NCBI GenBank assembly: GCA_009760855.2
Contig: WPIO01000025.1
Coordinates: 5,366,001-5,430,000 of the forward strand
Length of the DNA: 64,000 bases
Direction of reading: 5' to 3'
Origin: Cristatella mucedo
Lineage: Eukaryota; Bryozoa; Phylactolaemata; Cristatellidae
This document shows, in pieces, positions 61,201-64,000 of this stretch (the first letter of the stretch is position 1; each line of letters starts with the position of its first letter). A program made the translations under genes and the position numbers. The notes under the pieces are model-generated. The model worked only from the letters and a program-made list of their open reading frames with translations. It was not told where the DNA came from and made no database searches.

Positions 61201-63936
61201 CTCTTCACGGTCGATCTTGGCTTTGCTAGCATCCGTGAGATATGTCTAGTACCTTCATGATTCTCCCCCTTCCCCCGAGCTCGAGCTGGGGAGGAACACT
61301 TTGCTTGATATTGGATACTGCAACCCTCCTGCCAAGTGCTTAGTGGCAAAATGCATACTGTTTGTCAACCAATGGCTGCTGTTTGGAAATTCCTCTGATG
61401 CCTTAAAGTTTTAAGCCAAGTCCATGACTAAAAAAAAACCTTTAAAATAGAACTTGACCAAAAACACAACGATCATAATGATGCTAGGTTTCCTGTGAAT
61501 ACAGGTGACGTCTGAGTCTTGTATCACTGCTGGCAACTTGTAGGTACAGCCCCAATGCAGAAGGCATGCCGGAAGCGTTGGAACATGGCCGCAATGAATA
61601 ACCTCTAAAATTTGAGATATAAAGTCCATATCCATAGCTTCGAGAAGTCCCCTGACCGGGAAAGAGGGCGTCCAGAGCCAGCCGTGACGTACAGCAACTC
61701 TCCTGCAGCTCAAATTTGAGGCACAACTCAGCTCAGTTGTAAAAGCATAATTGACTGCATATTATATAGCTTCGGCTTTTATGCTGCCTAATAATGGATC
61801 ATCACATAACAGGTTCCAAGTTTTTACAATTCAGGAACCACAAATAATAAATATCTTGGGAGTGATATTTTGGCTGACTTAGCTGGCCGCCGTTTTAGTA
61901 GACAAGTCGATTGGACAGCAACAGAGGATGAGAGGCATACAGAGTCAGTCTTGGTGTACAACAAGTACCACTGAACTGCTGACTGGTGCAAAGGCTCGAG
62001 AGCACAACTGACTGAATACCATACGACTTCAGCCTTTATGCTGCCCAGCCATTGATTATCACATTAGGAATCACTAGCCATTATAAATCAGGAGCCGTGA
62101 GTAACATTTAGTCAGTCAAAATCTGGCTTATCTAGCACACTACTGTTTGAGATCACATCCCTCTATCATATGCCATTCCTAAGGTATTGGTGGCCTTGAC
62201 TTACTTTCTGGAGGCGTGATAATGGGTGTCAGTTGTGGCAGTGGGAGAGAAAGTGCAGTGATGACCCCATTGTAAATACATTACTGGACCACGATAGCCT
62301 AGTAGGTAAGGAACTTACTCTTAACGATCGAGGTCGTGGGTTCTAATCCTGCTGTGGGTGATTCTTTATTGGCAACTGCAAGCTATGGGGATAGCTGCCG
62401 CTCTTCTACCTCTGTACAAATGATGCTGATAAATCAGCTAAGATATGAAGCTGTTGCTTAAATGAAGTTGCAGGTGGTTATCTAGGTGAAGGCAATTGAC
62501 GGTTTGTCACTGCATACAGATGCATTTCTCTGAAGAATCACATCGATAGCTAACGTTTGCGTTATGTTATCTTCTTGCAATCGATACGTGTGAGTATGTA
62601 CCACGACAATACATGCACATGCAAAGATGCATATTGAGACTACGCTAGGTTTTTCTTTGTAAATTTCCACAGAAAATATTTCATTTTCAAAGGCTTGCTG
62701 AGCAACTTAATTTTGCCTAGTTCTTTCCTGAGTGCTGGATTTTATATGTTTCGATCATTGCTACGCATGTCATACACAATTGTTATGGCTCAGATTGAAG
62801 GACAGGTCCCGTGACAATACTACTTTCGACAGACATGGTTTGCATTCAGTTGATTAGCAAATTTTCGTGTAGCATGTCGATTCTTTGTTGAAATCATTCA
62901 CAGGCAGGGGCTCGAGTACTCGATTTTCAGATTTTTTAACGAAGGTAACTAGCTCCTATGCAAGCTCTGTCATGTAACCACGTGCATTTATCTGAACAGC
63001 TCAAGCGTGGTCTCACCTGCCGAACTGTACAAGCAGCTGATTTGTCGTCAGGAAAAGCACTCTCTTCTATGGCGGCCTATGAAACATGCAATCTCATTAA
63101 AATACCAGCTCTCGTTGGTGTGTACTCACCCTTAAACTCAGCAAAAAATATATGAATGCCCCATAACCAGGTCTGGTCCCACCCTCTCCCTCTCTCTGCG
63201 CACATCAGCCGAGGTCCACGGCAAGAGGCCAACAACCAAAGCAACCACGGTTTTTGGTCGAAATTAAAGTCGAGAGCTCACATGCGATGGCACGCGAGCA
63301 CCTAGGTGGGTTTCATCCAAACGTATATTTCCACGGATGCCACAGCGGGCCAGCATGCGACAGCTCTTCCAGGCAGTTGTGCCGGATCTCCAGCCTCTGC
63401 AAGCTGTTACTTAAAAGCCTCCTTAAACCGTCATCGCCATAAATCGCAATGGCCCATAAACTGGTAGCAGGAAGGCAGCATAGATACCATAGGCCCATAA
63501 CCTATGCCAAACACAACCATTAATCAGACACAGAAATTTAAGCTAAGCATACATACTTGTGCTACCTGGGTAAACTGAGCAGGCACTGGAATGAGGCACG
63601 ATTAAGTTGCTGTATTTATGCAAAGGAACTGAAAATGATCAGCCATCAATCACTGATATCACGAGATCGTTGGTTGACCATCCGGATATACTGCTGTTTT
63701 TTACAGGATCGAGTCGCTGCCAGTTGTGCTGTCAGATTCCTGCCGAGCAAGGAAGAAACTCGACATGTAAGGAATTAGAGTACTCGGTATACTCATCTCT
63801 CGTTCAAAAGTGTGGTGTCGGTGGAAATTATCACTGCAGGCTTAATGAGACAATTGGCTTCGAACCTTACGTGTGGGCCGGCACTATGCAGCTCCCGCCT
63901 GATACCCCATGTGCCATCGGTTACTGTGATGCTGAG
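35607..63936 (+). CDS. ADAM17-like: Gene B: ADAM17/TACE-like metalloprotease, 16 exons, 5' and 3' incomplete
   Basis: Joined exons: 35607-35813, 41514-41650, 43430-43518, 45204-45304, 45687-45775, 47903-48018, 48273-48359, 54050-54130, 54681-54825, 57206-57331, 57669-57781, 57961-58030, 58589-58712, 59480-59647, 60545-60657, 63707-63936. From 35608 they give 665 codons, and all 15 junctions agree in phase. By residue: prodomain 1-212, ending with the furin-like site RQKR (209-212); reprolysin catalytic domain from 213 with HELGHNWGSHHD at 390-401 (zinc His 390, 394, 400; Glu 391); disintegrin-like domain from about 455; membrane-proximal Cys-rich domain from about 589. The family releases ectodomains of membrane proteins at the cell surface after removal of the inhibitory prodomain. 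CxxCC and PCAIGYCD spacing near the end favours ADAM17 over ADAM10. The signal peptide and the stalk-to-tail part are missing. Introns hold many transposons, yet no exon is broken. Confidence 0.88.
35849..35972. repeat. 124-nt near-perfect hairpin in intron 1 of gene B
   Basis: Arms of 59 nt (35849-35907 and 35914-35972) pair around a 6-nt loop 'caaaaa'. Comparing the arms gives three differences, one of which is a G-U wobble in RNA. The hairpin starts 35 nt after the exon donor. It may be a fold-back relic, a small-RNA-type hairpin, or an accidental inverted duplication. Sense strand in the pre-mRNA is +. Confidence 0.93.
35973..37300 (+). other. Intron 1 of gene B, first part, no further feature
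   Basis: AT-rich sequence with short ORFs lacking family matches. A G-rich 'gtcgggggagggggcgggagggaggg' block lies near 37240. Confidence 0.5.
37309..39965 (+). mobile_element. LINE family A, best copy: ORF2 open for 745 codons
   Basis: CR1/L2-type ORF2. It enters within the endonuclease (GPTHIKGHTLDQIF, then SDHMLISFNL, the DH catalytic block). It runs through the linker and RT: YYRPVSLLPFLSK, FQSGFRANHSTESALL, LLDFSAAFDT, VPQGSVLGPVLF, HFYVDDTQLYF, LNDDKTNLL. The catalytic box is YVDD rather than the usual YADD. The frame stops at a TAG (39544-39546) where the 17.4-kb copy has TCG. Beyond it the same frame is open for 61 more codons to the family TGA at 39730-39732. The 3' UTR ends in the hairpin terminus and (ATT)n. 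It is 5'-truncated within the endonuclease and lies in gene B intron 1 in the sense orientation. Confidence 0.95.
39966..41513 (+). other. Intron 1 of gene B, last part
   Basis: Contains a (CT)n run at 40370-40402 and a poly-G run near 40960-40968. No gene recognised on either strand. The intron ends at a 'gatgcattgcag' acceptor. Confidence 0.5.
41514..41650 (+). CDS. ADAM17-like: Gene B exon: prodomain middle
   Basis: The exon is 1 nt + 45 codons + 1 nt. HFHLYLTRDSSVFGSGFEAY matches ADAM17 HFKLYLTSSTERFSQNFKV, and the end FSDDLYSGHVS matches WQDFFTGHVV just before the Gly-Glu junction. Acceptor 'ttgcag', donor GTATCA (weak at +5). The phase to the next exon restores a Gly codon exactly as in the family. 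Confidence 0.88.
41651..43429 (+). other. Intron 2 of gene B
   Basis: GC-rich in its first 800 bases, with overlapping open frames of 131-192 codons on both strands (41744-42438). None shows a domain, and both strands are equally open, which points to base composition. The intron ends at 'ttccgttgcag'. Confidence 0.55.
43430..43518 (+). CDS. ADAM17-like: Gene B exon: prodomain beta-strand segment
   Basis: The exon is 2 nt + 29 codons. EVSSHAQARWENGLLVAKVE followed by AYYLE aligns with ADAM17 '[29 protein letters not shown]'. The upstream two bases complete the Gly of GHVSG-E. The donor is GTGCGT, phase 0. Confidence 0.88.
43585..43715. repeat. G-rich minisatellite
   Basis: Degenerate repeats of 'gggcagggcggg'-type units give many runs of three or more Gs on the + strand. 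They are in intron 3 of gene B, immediately upstream of the relic exon at 43728, and may form G-quadruplexes in DNA or in the nascent RNA. Confidence 0.9.
43728..43810 (+). pseudogene. Relic exon: end of a second ADAM17-like disintegrin domain
   Basis: 83 nt open as 27 codons + 2 nt and ending at GTGAGT. TCPLVYSAAGTRCLPDG matches SCPVTYKAVGTQCFPSG of the gene B exon at 59480-59647: Cys-Pro, Tyr, Ala, Gly-Thr, Cys, Pro and Gly are in register and the exit phase is the same (2). The front two thirds of the exon are missing, replaced by the G-rich repeat, and its apparent acceptor lacks a pyrimidine tract. It lies in a prodomain intron, where this domain does not belong. Confidence 0.72.
43990..44087 (+). 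pseudogene. Relic exon: second ADAM17-like disintegrin/Cys-rich junction exon
   Basis: 1 nt + 32 codons + 1 nt, the same entry and exit phases as gene B exon 60545-60657. MYCSQFCKVLGLLSCSCTD aligns with VSCTPMCEVIGLRSCLCSE: four Cys, V, G-L and S are shared. The intervening intron is only 179 nt. No partner for the next exon (CxxCC) was found downstream. It cannot serve as a cassette within gene B because its exit phase does not match the next prodomain exon. Confidence 0.72.
44209..44243. repeat. Poly-C tracts
   Basis: Two C runs, of about 12 and 16 bases, in intron 3 of gene B. Confidence 0.95.
44925..45007 (+). mobile_element. Solo LINE family A terminus with (ATT)n
   Basis: 'aaatgtaaagcgcctagaaagagattaagttctctgagggcgatttatcaagtgc' followed by ATT repeats. 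It abuts the SINE starting at 45008. Confidence 0.85.
45008..45168 (+). mobile_element. SINE family S1 copy
   Basis: B-box-like 'gacgtcgtgggctcaagccc' and the tail 'aaagcacctggatggagattatgttcg...gtcatacaaatgaatta'. The S1 tail follows the solo LINE terminus here, so the two can be compared side by side. Confidence 0.65.
45204..45304 (+). CDS. ADAM17-like: Gene B exon: prodomain, before the cysteine switch
   Basis: 33 codons + 2 nt from acceptor 'tgctttgcag' to donor GTAGGT. PLSRLMPQSGNQKILAYRRS aligns with ADAM17 '[22 protein letters not shown]' with no gap. It joins directly to YYLE of the exon at 43430 in phase 0. Confidence 0.85.
45515..45610 (+). mobile_element. Diverged LINE family A terminus
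   Basis: 'acatataaaatgaatagaaagagattaatttctccgaggacac' with ATTATTATTG after it resembles the family A 3' hairpin but has drifted. Confidence 0.5.
45687..45775 (+). CDS. ADAM17-like: Gene B exon: cysteine-switch region of the prodomain
   Basis: 1 nt + 29 codons + 1 nt, acceptor 'cttctttcag', donor GTGAGT. LHCGSKVHSNGSTHV places a Cys-Gly where ADAM17 has PKVCGYLKVDNEELL, the Cys that can coordinate the active-site zinc in the latent form. The preceding Pro-Lys-Val is not kept (Lys-Leu-His here). The exon ends ELNLH, and the next exon begins with the furin site, as in the family. Confidence 0.78.
46615..46790 (+). mobile_element. SINE family S2-like copy
   Basis: B-box-like 'ggtgttcgattcctg' and the end 'tgctgcataaatgaggctt' fit the S2 layout. 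The A-box is unclear. Confidence 0.45.
47020..47372 (-). mobile_element. LINE family A 3' end, minus strand
   Basis: (AAT)n, then in reverse the hairpin terminus and 3' UTR as in the 18.2-kb copy, ending at 'gaaggaagttccaggctttggg'. It lies antisense in gene B intron 5. Confidence 0.92.
47373..47902 (+). other. End of intron 5 of gene B
   Basis: A + frame at 47466-47732 encodes two hydrophobic stretches, and the complementary strand is also partly open. No splice or family support, so not annotated as a gene. The intron ends at 'ttatttctgcag'. Confidence 0.45.
47903..48018 (+). CDS. ADAM17-like: Gene B exon: furin site and start of the catalytic domain
   Basis: 2 nt + 38 codons. It begins RQKRSAPARNTCGLLVIADY, a consensus R-x-K-R cleavage site followed by the ADAM17 first strand ('KNTCKLLVVADHRFYRYM'). 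Cleavage after residue 212 would release the prodomain in the secretory pathway. The donor is GTATGT, phase 0. Confidence 0.93.
48273..48359 (+). CDS. ADAM17-like: Gene B exon: catalytic-domain helix
   Basis: 29 codons, phase 0-0. IDIVSRVDKIYRKTHFSDYY and then GFSIKK align with ADAM17 LIDRVDDIYRNTSW...GYGIQIEQ. Acceptor 'actcttttag', donor GTAAGA. Confidence 0.92.
48360..49169 (+). other. First part of intron 7 of gene B
   Basis: No recognised repeat or gene. At the right end a 34-bp segment is directly tandem-duplicated (49117-49150 and 49151-49184). Confidence 0.5.
49172..49315 (-). mobile_element. SINE family S1, minus strand
   Basis: In reverse: 'ggtttggcccagtggttaaggtgctcgcc' A-box region, 'cgtggactcgagccc' B-box region, then 'attgcctaaatagagattaggttctctgacgg' tail. 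It overlaps the 34-bp duplication at its tail end. Confidence 0.75.
49316..52070 (+). other. Middle of intron 7 of gene B
   Basis: About 2.7 kb with no recognised element. Isolated short ORFs show no domains. Some local word duplication ('cgctaagttgat') occurs near 50560-50590. Confidence 0.5.
52074..52855 (+). mobile_element. LINE family B, 3' part
   Basis: The frame from 52075 reads LKGFALLIGDAVVRPSPRAR, and on through LGVVFDSCLNF and LPKKVIRPLQLTMNMAARLV, matching the C-terminal third of the 21.5-kb ORF. It runs to a TGA in the same place (SPx-TGA) with the 3' UTR following. RT catalytic blocks are missing. It is cut off before the usual 'gcttaggctgtgag' terminus. Confidence 0.92.
52856..54049 (+). 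other. End of intron 7 of gene B
   Basis: A minus-strand open stretch (53154-53482) has no recognisable domain. The intron ends at 'gtgttgttacag'. Confidence 0.45.
54050..54130 (+). CDS. ADAM17-like: Gene B exon: catalytic domain, between strands
   Basis: 27 codons, phase 0-0. ILIHTEWSAEYYHYNAERKW then TADELLT aligns with ADAM17 [23 protein letters not shown]...WDVKMLLEQ: the initial strand, 'HYN' and the closing amphipathic helix are in place. Donor GTATGT. Confidence 0.85.
54681..54825 (+). CDS. ADAM17-like: Gene B exon: catalytic-domain core strand
   Basis: 48 codons + 1 nt after a 'aatttttttag' acceptor. LNDYCLVHLFTANSQLSGVL, then GYAS and YNGICSQ match ADAM17 '[25 protein letters not shown]...GGVCPK', including the two Cys that bound the segment. 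Donor GTGAGC. Confidence 0.93.
55379..55407. repeat. Perfect 13-bp inverted repeat with 3-nt loop
   Basis: 'caccctcttcctc' and its exact complement flank 'tta'. It lies in intron 9 of gene B. Function unknown; it may be chance or a folded RNA element. Confidence 0.9.
55523..55600. repeat. (CA)n microsatellite
   Basis: About 76 bases of pure CA in intron 9 of gene B. Confidence 0.98.
55790..55935 (-). mobile_element. LINE family A 3' fragment, minus strand, diverged
   Basis: 'gtgacgtcagtcgggagtgagttcgaggctttg' and 'catatgaactaaaggcatggtctcc' match the reverse of the ORF2 C-terminal region at 17520-17600. Confidence 0.75.
56141..56586. mobile_element. Fold-back/MITE-like element with ~70-bp terminal inverted repeats
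   Basis: The arm 56157-56226 and the reverse complement of 56500-56570 agree over about 70 bases with about six differences. Weaker similarity extends outward to 56141 and 56586. The ~270-bp interior is AT-rich and non-coding. The layout suits a non-autonomous DNA transposon, but target-site duplications are not obvious. Confidence 0.7.
56750..56897 (-). mobile_element. SINE family S1, minus strand
   Basis: Nearly identical to the copy at 31608 from 'catttgtatagcgccccaagagaacttaatc' to 'ccaaaccagctcggct', so these two probably inserted recently. Confidence 0.85.
57206..57331 (+). CDS. ADAM17-like: Gene B exon: catalytic domain up to the zinc-binding helix
   Basis: 2 nt + 41 codons + 1 nt. 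It ends VEALLAHEL with the Gly codon split, i.e. the first half of HELGHNWG. The stretch NNTGFSTVFIGS aligns with ADAM17 'LNSGLTSTKNYGKTI'. Acceptor 'gctgctgatag', donor GTAAGC. Confidence 0.93.
57669..57781 (+). CDS. ADAM17-like: Gene B exon: zinc site completion and Met-turn
   Basis: 2 nt + 37 codons. HNWGSHHDPM completes HExxHxxGxxHD across the splice. TYLMSEYT supplies the Met-turn Met (ADAM17 KYVMYPIA), and PEPNNH leads into RFSNCS of the next exon (ADAM17 HENNKMFSNCS). The donor is GTGTGT, acceptable but weak. All three zinc His and the catalytic Glu are present, so the enzyme is predicted to be active. Confidence 0.94.
57961..58030 (+). CDS. ADAM17-like: Gene B exon: end of the catalytic domain
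   Basis: 23 codons + 1 nt. RFSNCSTKQIDSHLERCADQ aligns with ADAM17 '[23 protein letters not shown]', the C-terminal helix of the metalloprotease. Acceptor 'tggattgtag', donor GTACTG (weak after +3). Confidence 0.92.
58217..58257. repeat. (CT)n microsatellite
   Basis: About 40 bases of CT in intron 12 of gene B. Confidence 0.97.
58589..58712 (+). CDS. ADAM17-like: Gene B exon: N-terminal disintegrin segment
   Basis: 2 nt + 40 codons + 2 nt after 'ataattttgcag'. RGNYRIDDGEECDAGVTGDC then CCSSDFRL aligns with ADAM17 'CGNSRVDEGEECDPG...DTCCNSDCTL'. Two conserved Cys are replaced (Arg 460 for the first Cys, Phe 485 for that in 'SDC'), and one extra Cys (479) is present. The donor is GC rather than GT (AG|GCAAGT). 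Only this choice gives the exit phase required by the next exon. Confidence 0.82.
58845..59215 (+). mobile_element. LINE family B 3' end in the GC-AG intron
   Basis: 'agctgttccattcctctgcataaagaccgttggcgacagaagcttt' to 'ttgtggagttaaagatgcagattaca' matches the last ~350 bp of family B. It is inserted in sense between the two disintegrin exons. Confidence 0.92.
59480..59647 (+). CDS. ADAM17-like: Gene B exon: main disintegrin segment
   Basis: 1 nt + 55 codons + 2 nt. ENSECCKNC-type start (EKNSECCKNCSVREAEGTVC) matches ADAM17 NSPCCKNCQFETAQKKC. CPVTYKAVGTQCFPSG matches SECPPPGNAEDDTVC. Acceptor 'cttgcattttag', donor GTATGT. The relic at 43728 resembles the last third of this exon. Confidence 0.92.
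59890..60330 (-). mobile_element. LINE family B-like RT fragment, minus strand
   Basis: The reverse frame reads YQSGFKQHHSIKTALFNVIN, then DSNVTAVALLNL-stop-SMFNTDNHEILLERLKTT. This is the block 2 to block A region of family B (QSGFKRQQSTETALF...LLDLSAAFDTIDHDVLLERLRTT), but with the first catalytic Asp changed to Asn and a stop in the motif. It lies antisense in gene B intron 14. Confidence 0.8.
60545..60657 (+). CDS. ADAM17-like: Gene B exon: disintegrin to Cys-rich junction
   Basis: 1 nt + 37 codons + 1 nt. LGRCQ...EVSCTPMCEVIGLRSCLCSE aligns with ADAM17 '[26 protein letters not shown]', with a longer spacer after LGRCQ. Acceptor 'cactttttag', donor GTAAGT. Confidence 0.92.
60658..62284 (+). 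other. Intron 15 of gene B, first part
   Basis: A 102-codon + frame (60952-61260) has no family match, and the surrounding exons splice without it. About 100 bases near 61750 recur in diverged form near 62012. Confidence 0.5.
62285..62448 (+). mobile_element. SINE family S2, full layout
   Basis: 'gatagcctagtaggtaagg' A-box, 'ggtcgtgggttctaatcctg' B-box, body, then 'ctctgtacaaatgatgctgataaatcagctaag'. The head resembles a tRNA. Confidence 0.72.
62449..63706 (+). other. Intron 15 of gene B, last part
   Basis: No recognised element. The acceptor is 'ctgttttttacag'. Confidence 0.5.
63707..63936 (+). CDS. ADAM17-like: Gene B exon: membrane-proximal Cys-rich domain
   Basis: 2 nt + 76 codons, donor GTAAGG, phase 0. 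SSRCQLCCQIPAEQ aligns with ADAM17 'NSCKVCCRDLSG'. The end LPPDTPCAIGYCDAE aligns with 'KGKPCTVGFCDMNG'. The stretch between is about 20 residues longer than in the human protein and adds a Cys pair. In ADAM17 this domain takes part in substrate recognition. The stalk, membrane helix and tail should follow right of the window. Confidence 0.93.
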
Positions 63937-64000
63937 GTAAGGGGCGTATACCGTGGCATGCAGCATTGCAATTGCATAGCTTTCTTTGCTATAAAAGAAC

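Noticed and set aside
60952..61260. 102-codon frame in gene B intron 15
   Set aside because: The flanking exons join in phase without it, and the peptide resembles no ADAM segment.

Overview
This window comes from a metazoan nuclear genome. Genes are split by large introns, the spliced coding sequence matches the animal ADAM17/TACE metalloprotease family, and the intervening DNA is packed with CR1/L2-type LINEs ending in (ATT)n, tRNA-derived SINEs, a decayed Ty3/gypsy-type element, microsatellites and nucleosome-length satellites. Low similarity to the vertebrate protein suggests an invertebrate, perhaps an early-branching or marine one. I cannot name the phylum from sequence alone.

The only protein-coding loci I can support are on the + strand and form a head-to-tail pair of ADAM17-like genes. 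Gene A enters from the left and contributes only its 3' part: a transmembrane exon (1406-1494), a basic/acidic juxtamembrane tail exon (2979-3050) and a probable further tail exon (3190-3241). Its last exon was not found. Gene B runs from about 35.6 kb to beyond the right edge. I reconstructed 16 consecutive exons (35607-63936), giving 665 codons in which every intron phase is compatible. In order they encode the prodomain with a cysteine-switch-like Cys and an RQKR furin-like site, a reprolysin-type catalytic domain with the full HExxHxxGxxHD zinc site, a disintegrin-like domain and most of the membrane-proximal Cys-rich domain. The signal-peptide exon, the rest of the stalk, and the transmembrane and tail exons lie outside what I could find. 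A two-exon relic of the disintegrin region sits in the wrong place, inside a prodomain intron (43728-44087), so the locus seems to have had further duplications.

Layout: 0-3.3 kb, 3' end of gene A; 3.3-8 kb, intergenic DNA with an inverted ~169-bp satellite cluster, SINE and CT repeat; 8-13 kb, degraded gypsy-type retroelement on the minus strand with a 158-bp tandem triplication; 13.6-19.3 kb, nested LINE family A; 21-25.6 kb, LINE family B in both orientations; 25.8-29.1 kb, ~170-bp satellite array split by a LINE; 29-35 kb, GC-rich DNA with one orphan exon candidate, a long GT repeat and SINEs; 35.6-64 kb, gene B, whose introns hold an almost intact LINE A, a 59-bp-arm hairpin, a fold-back element, SINEs and LINE fragments.

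Of the two genes only the sheddase biology can be inferred: ADAM17-type enzymes are made as latent type I membrane proteins, matured by furin-like cleavage, and release ectodomains of membrane proteins. No RNA genes, CRISPR arrays or operons were seen.
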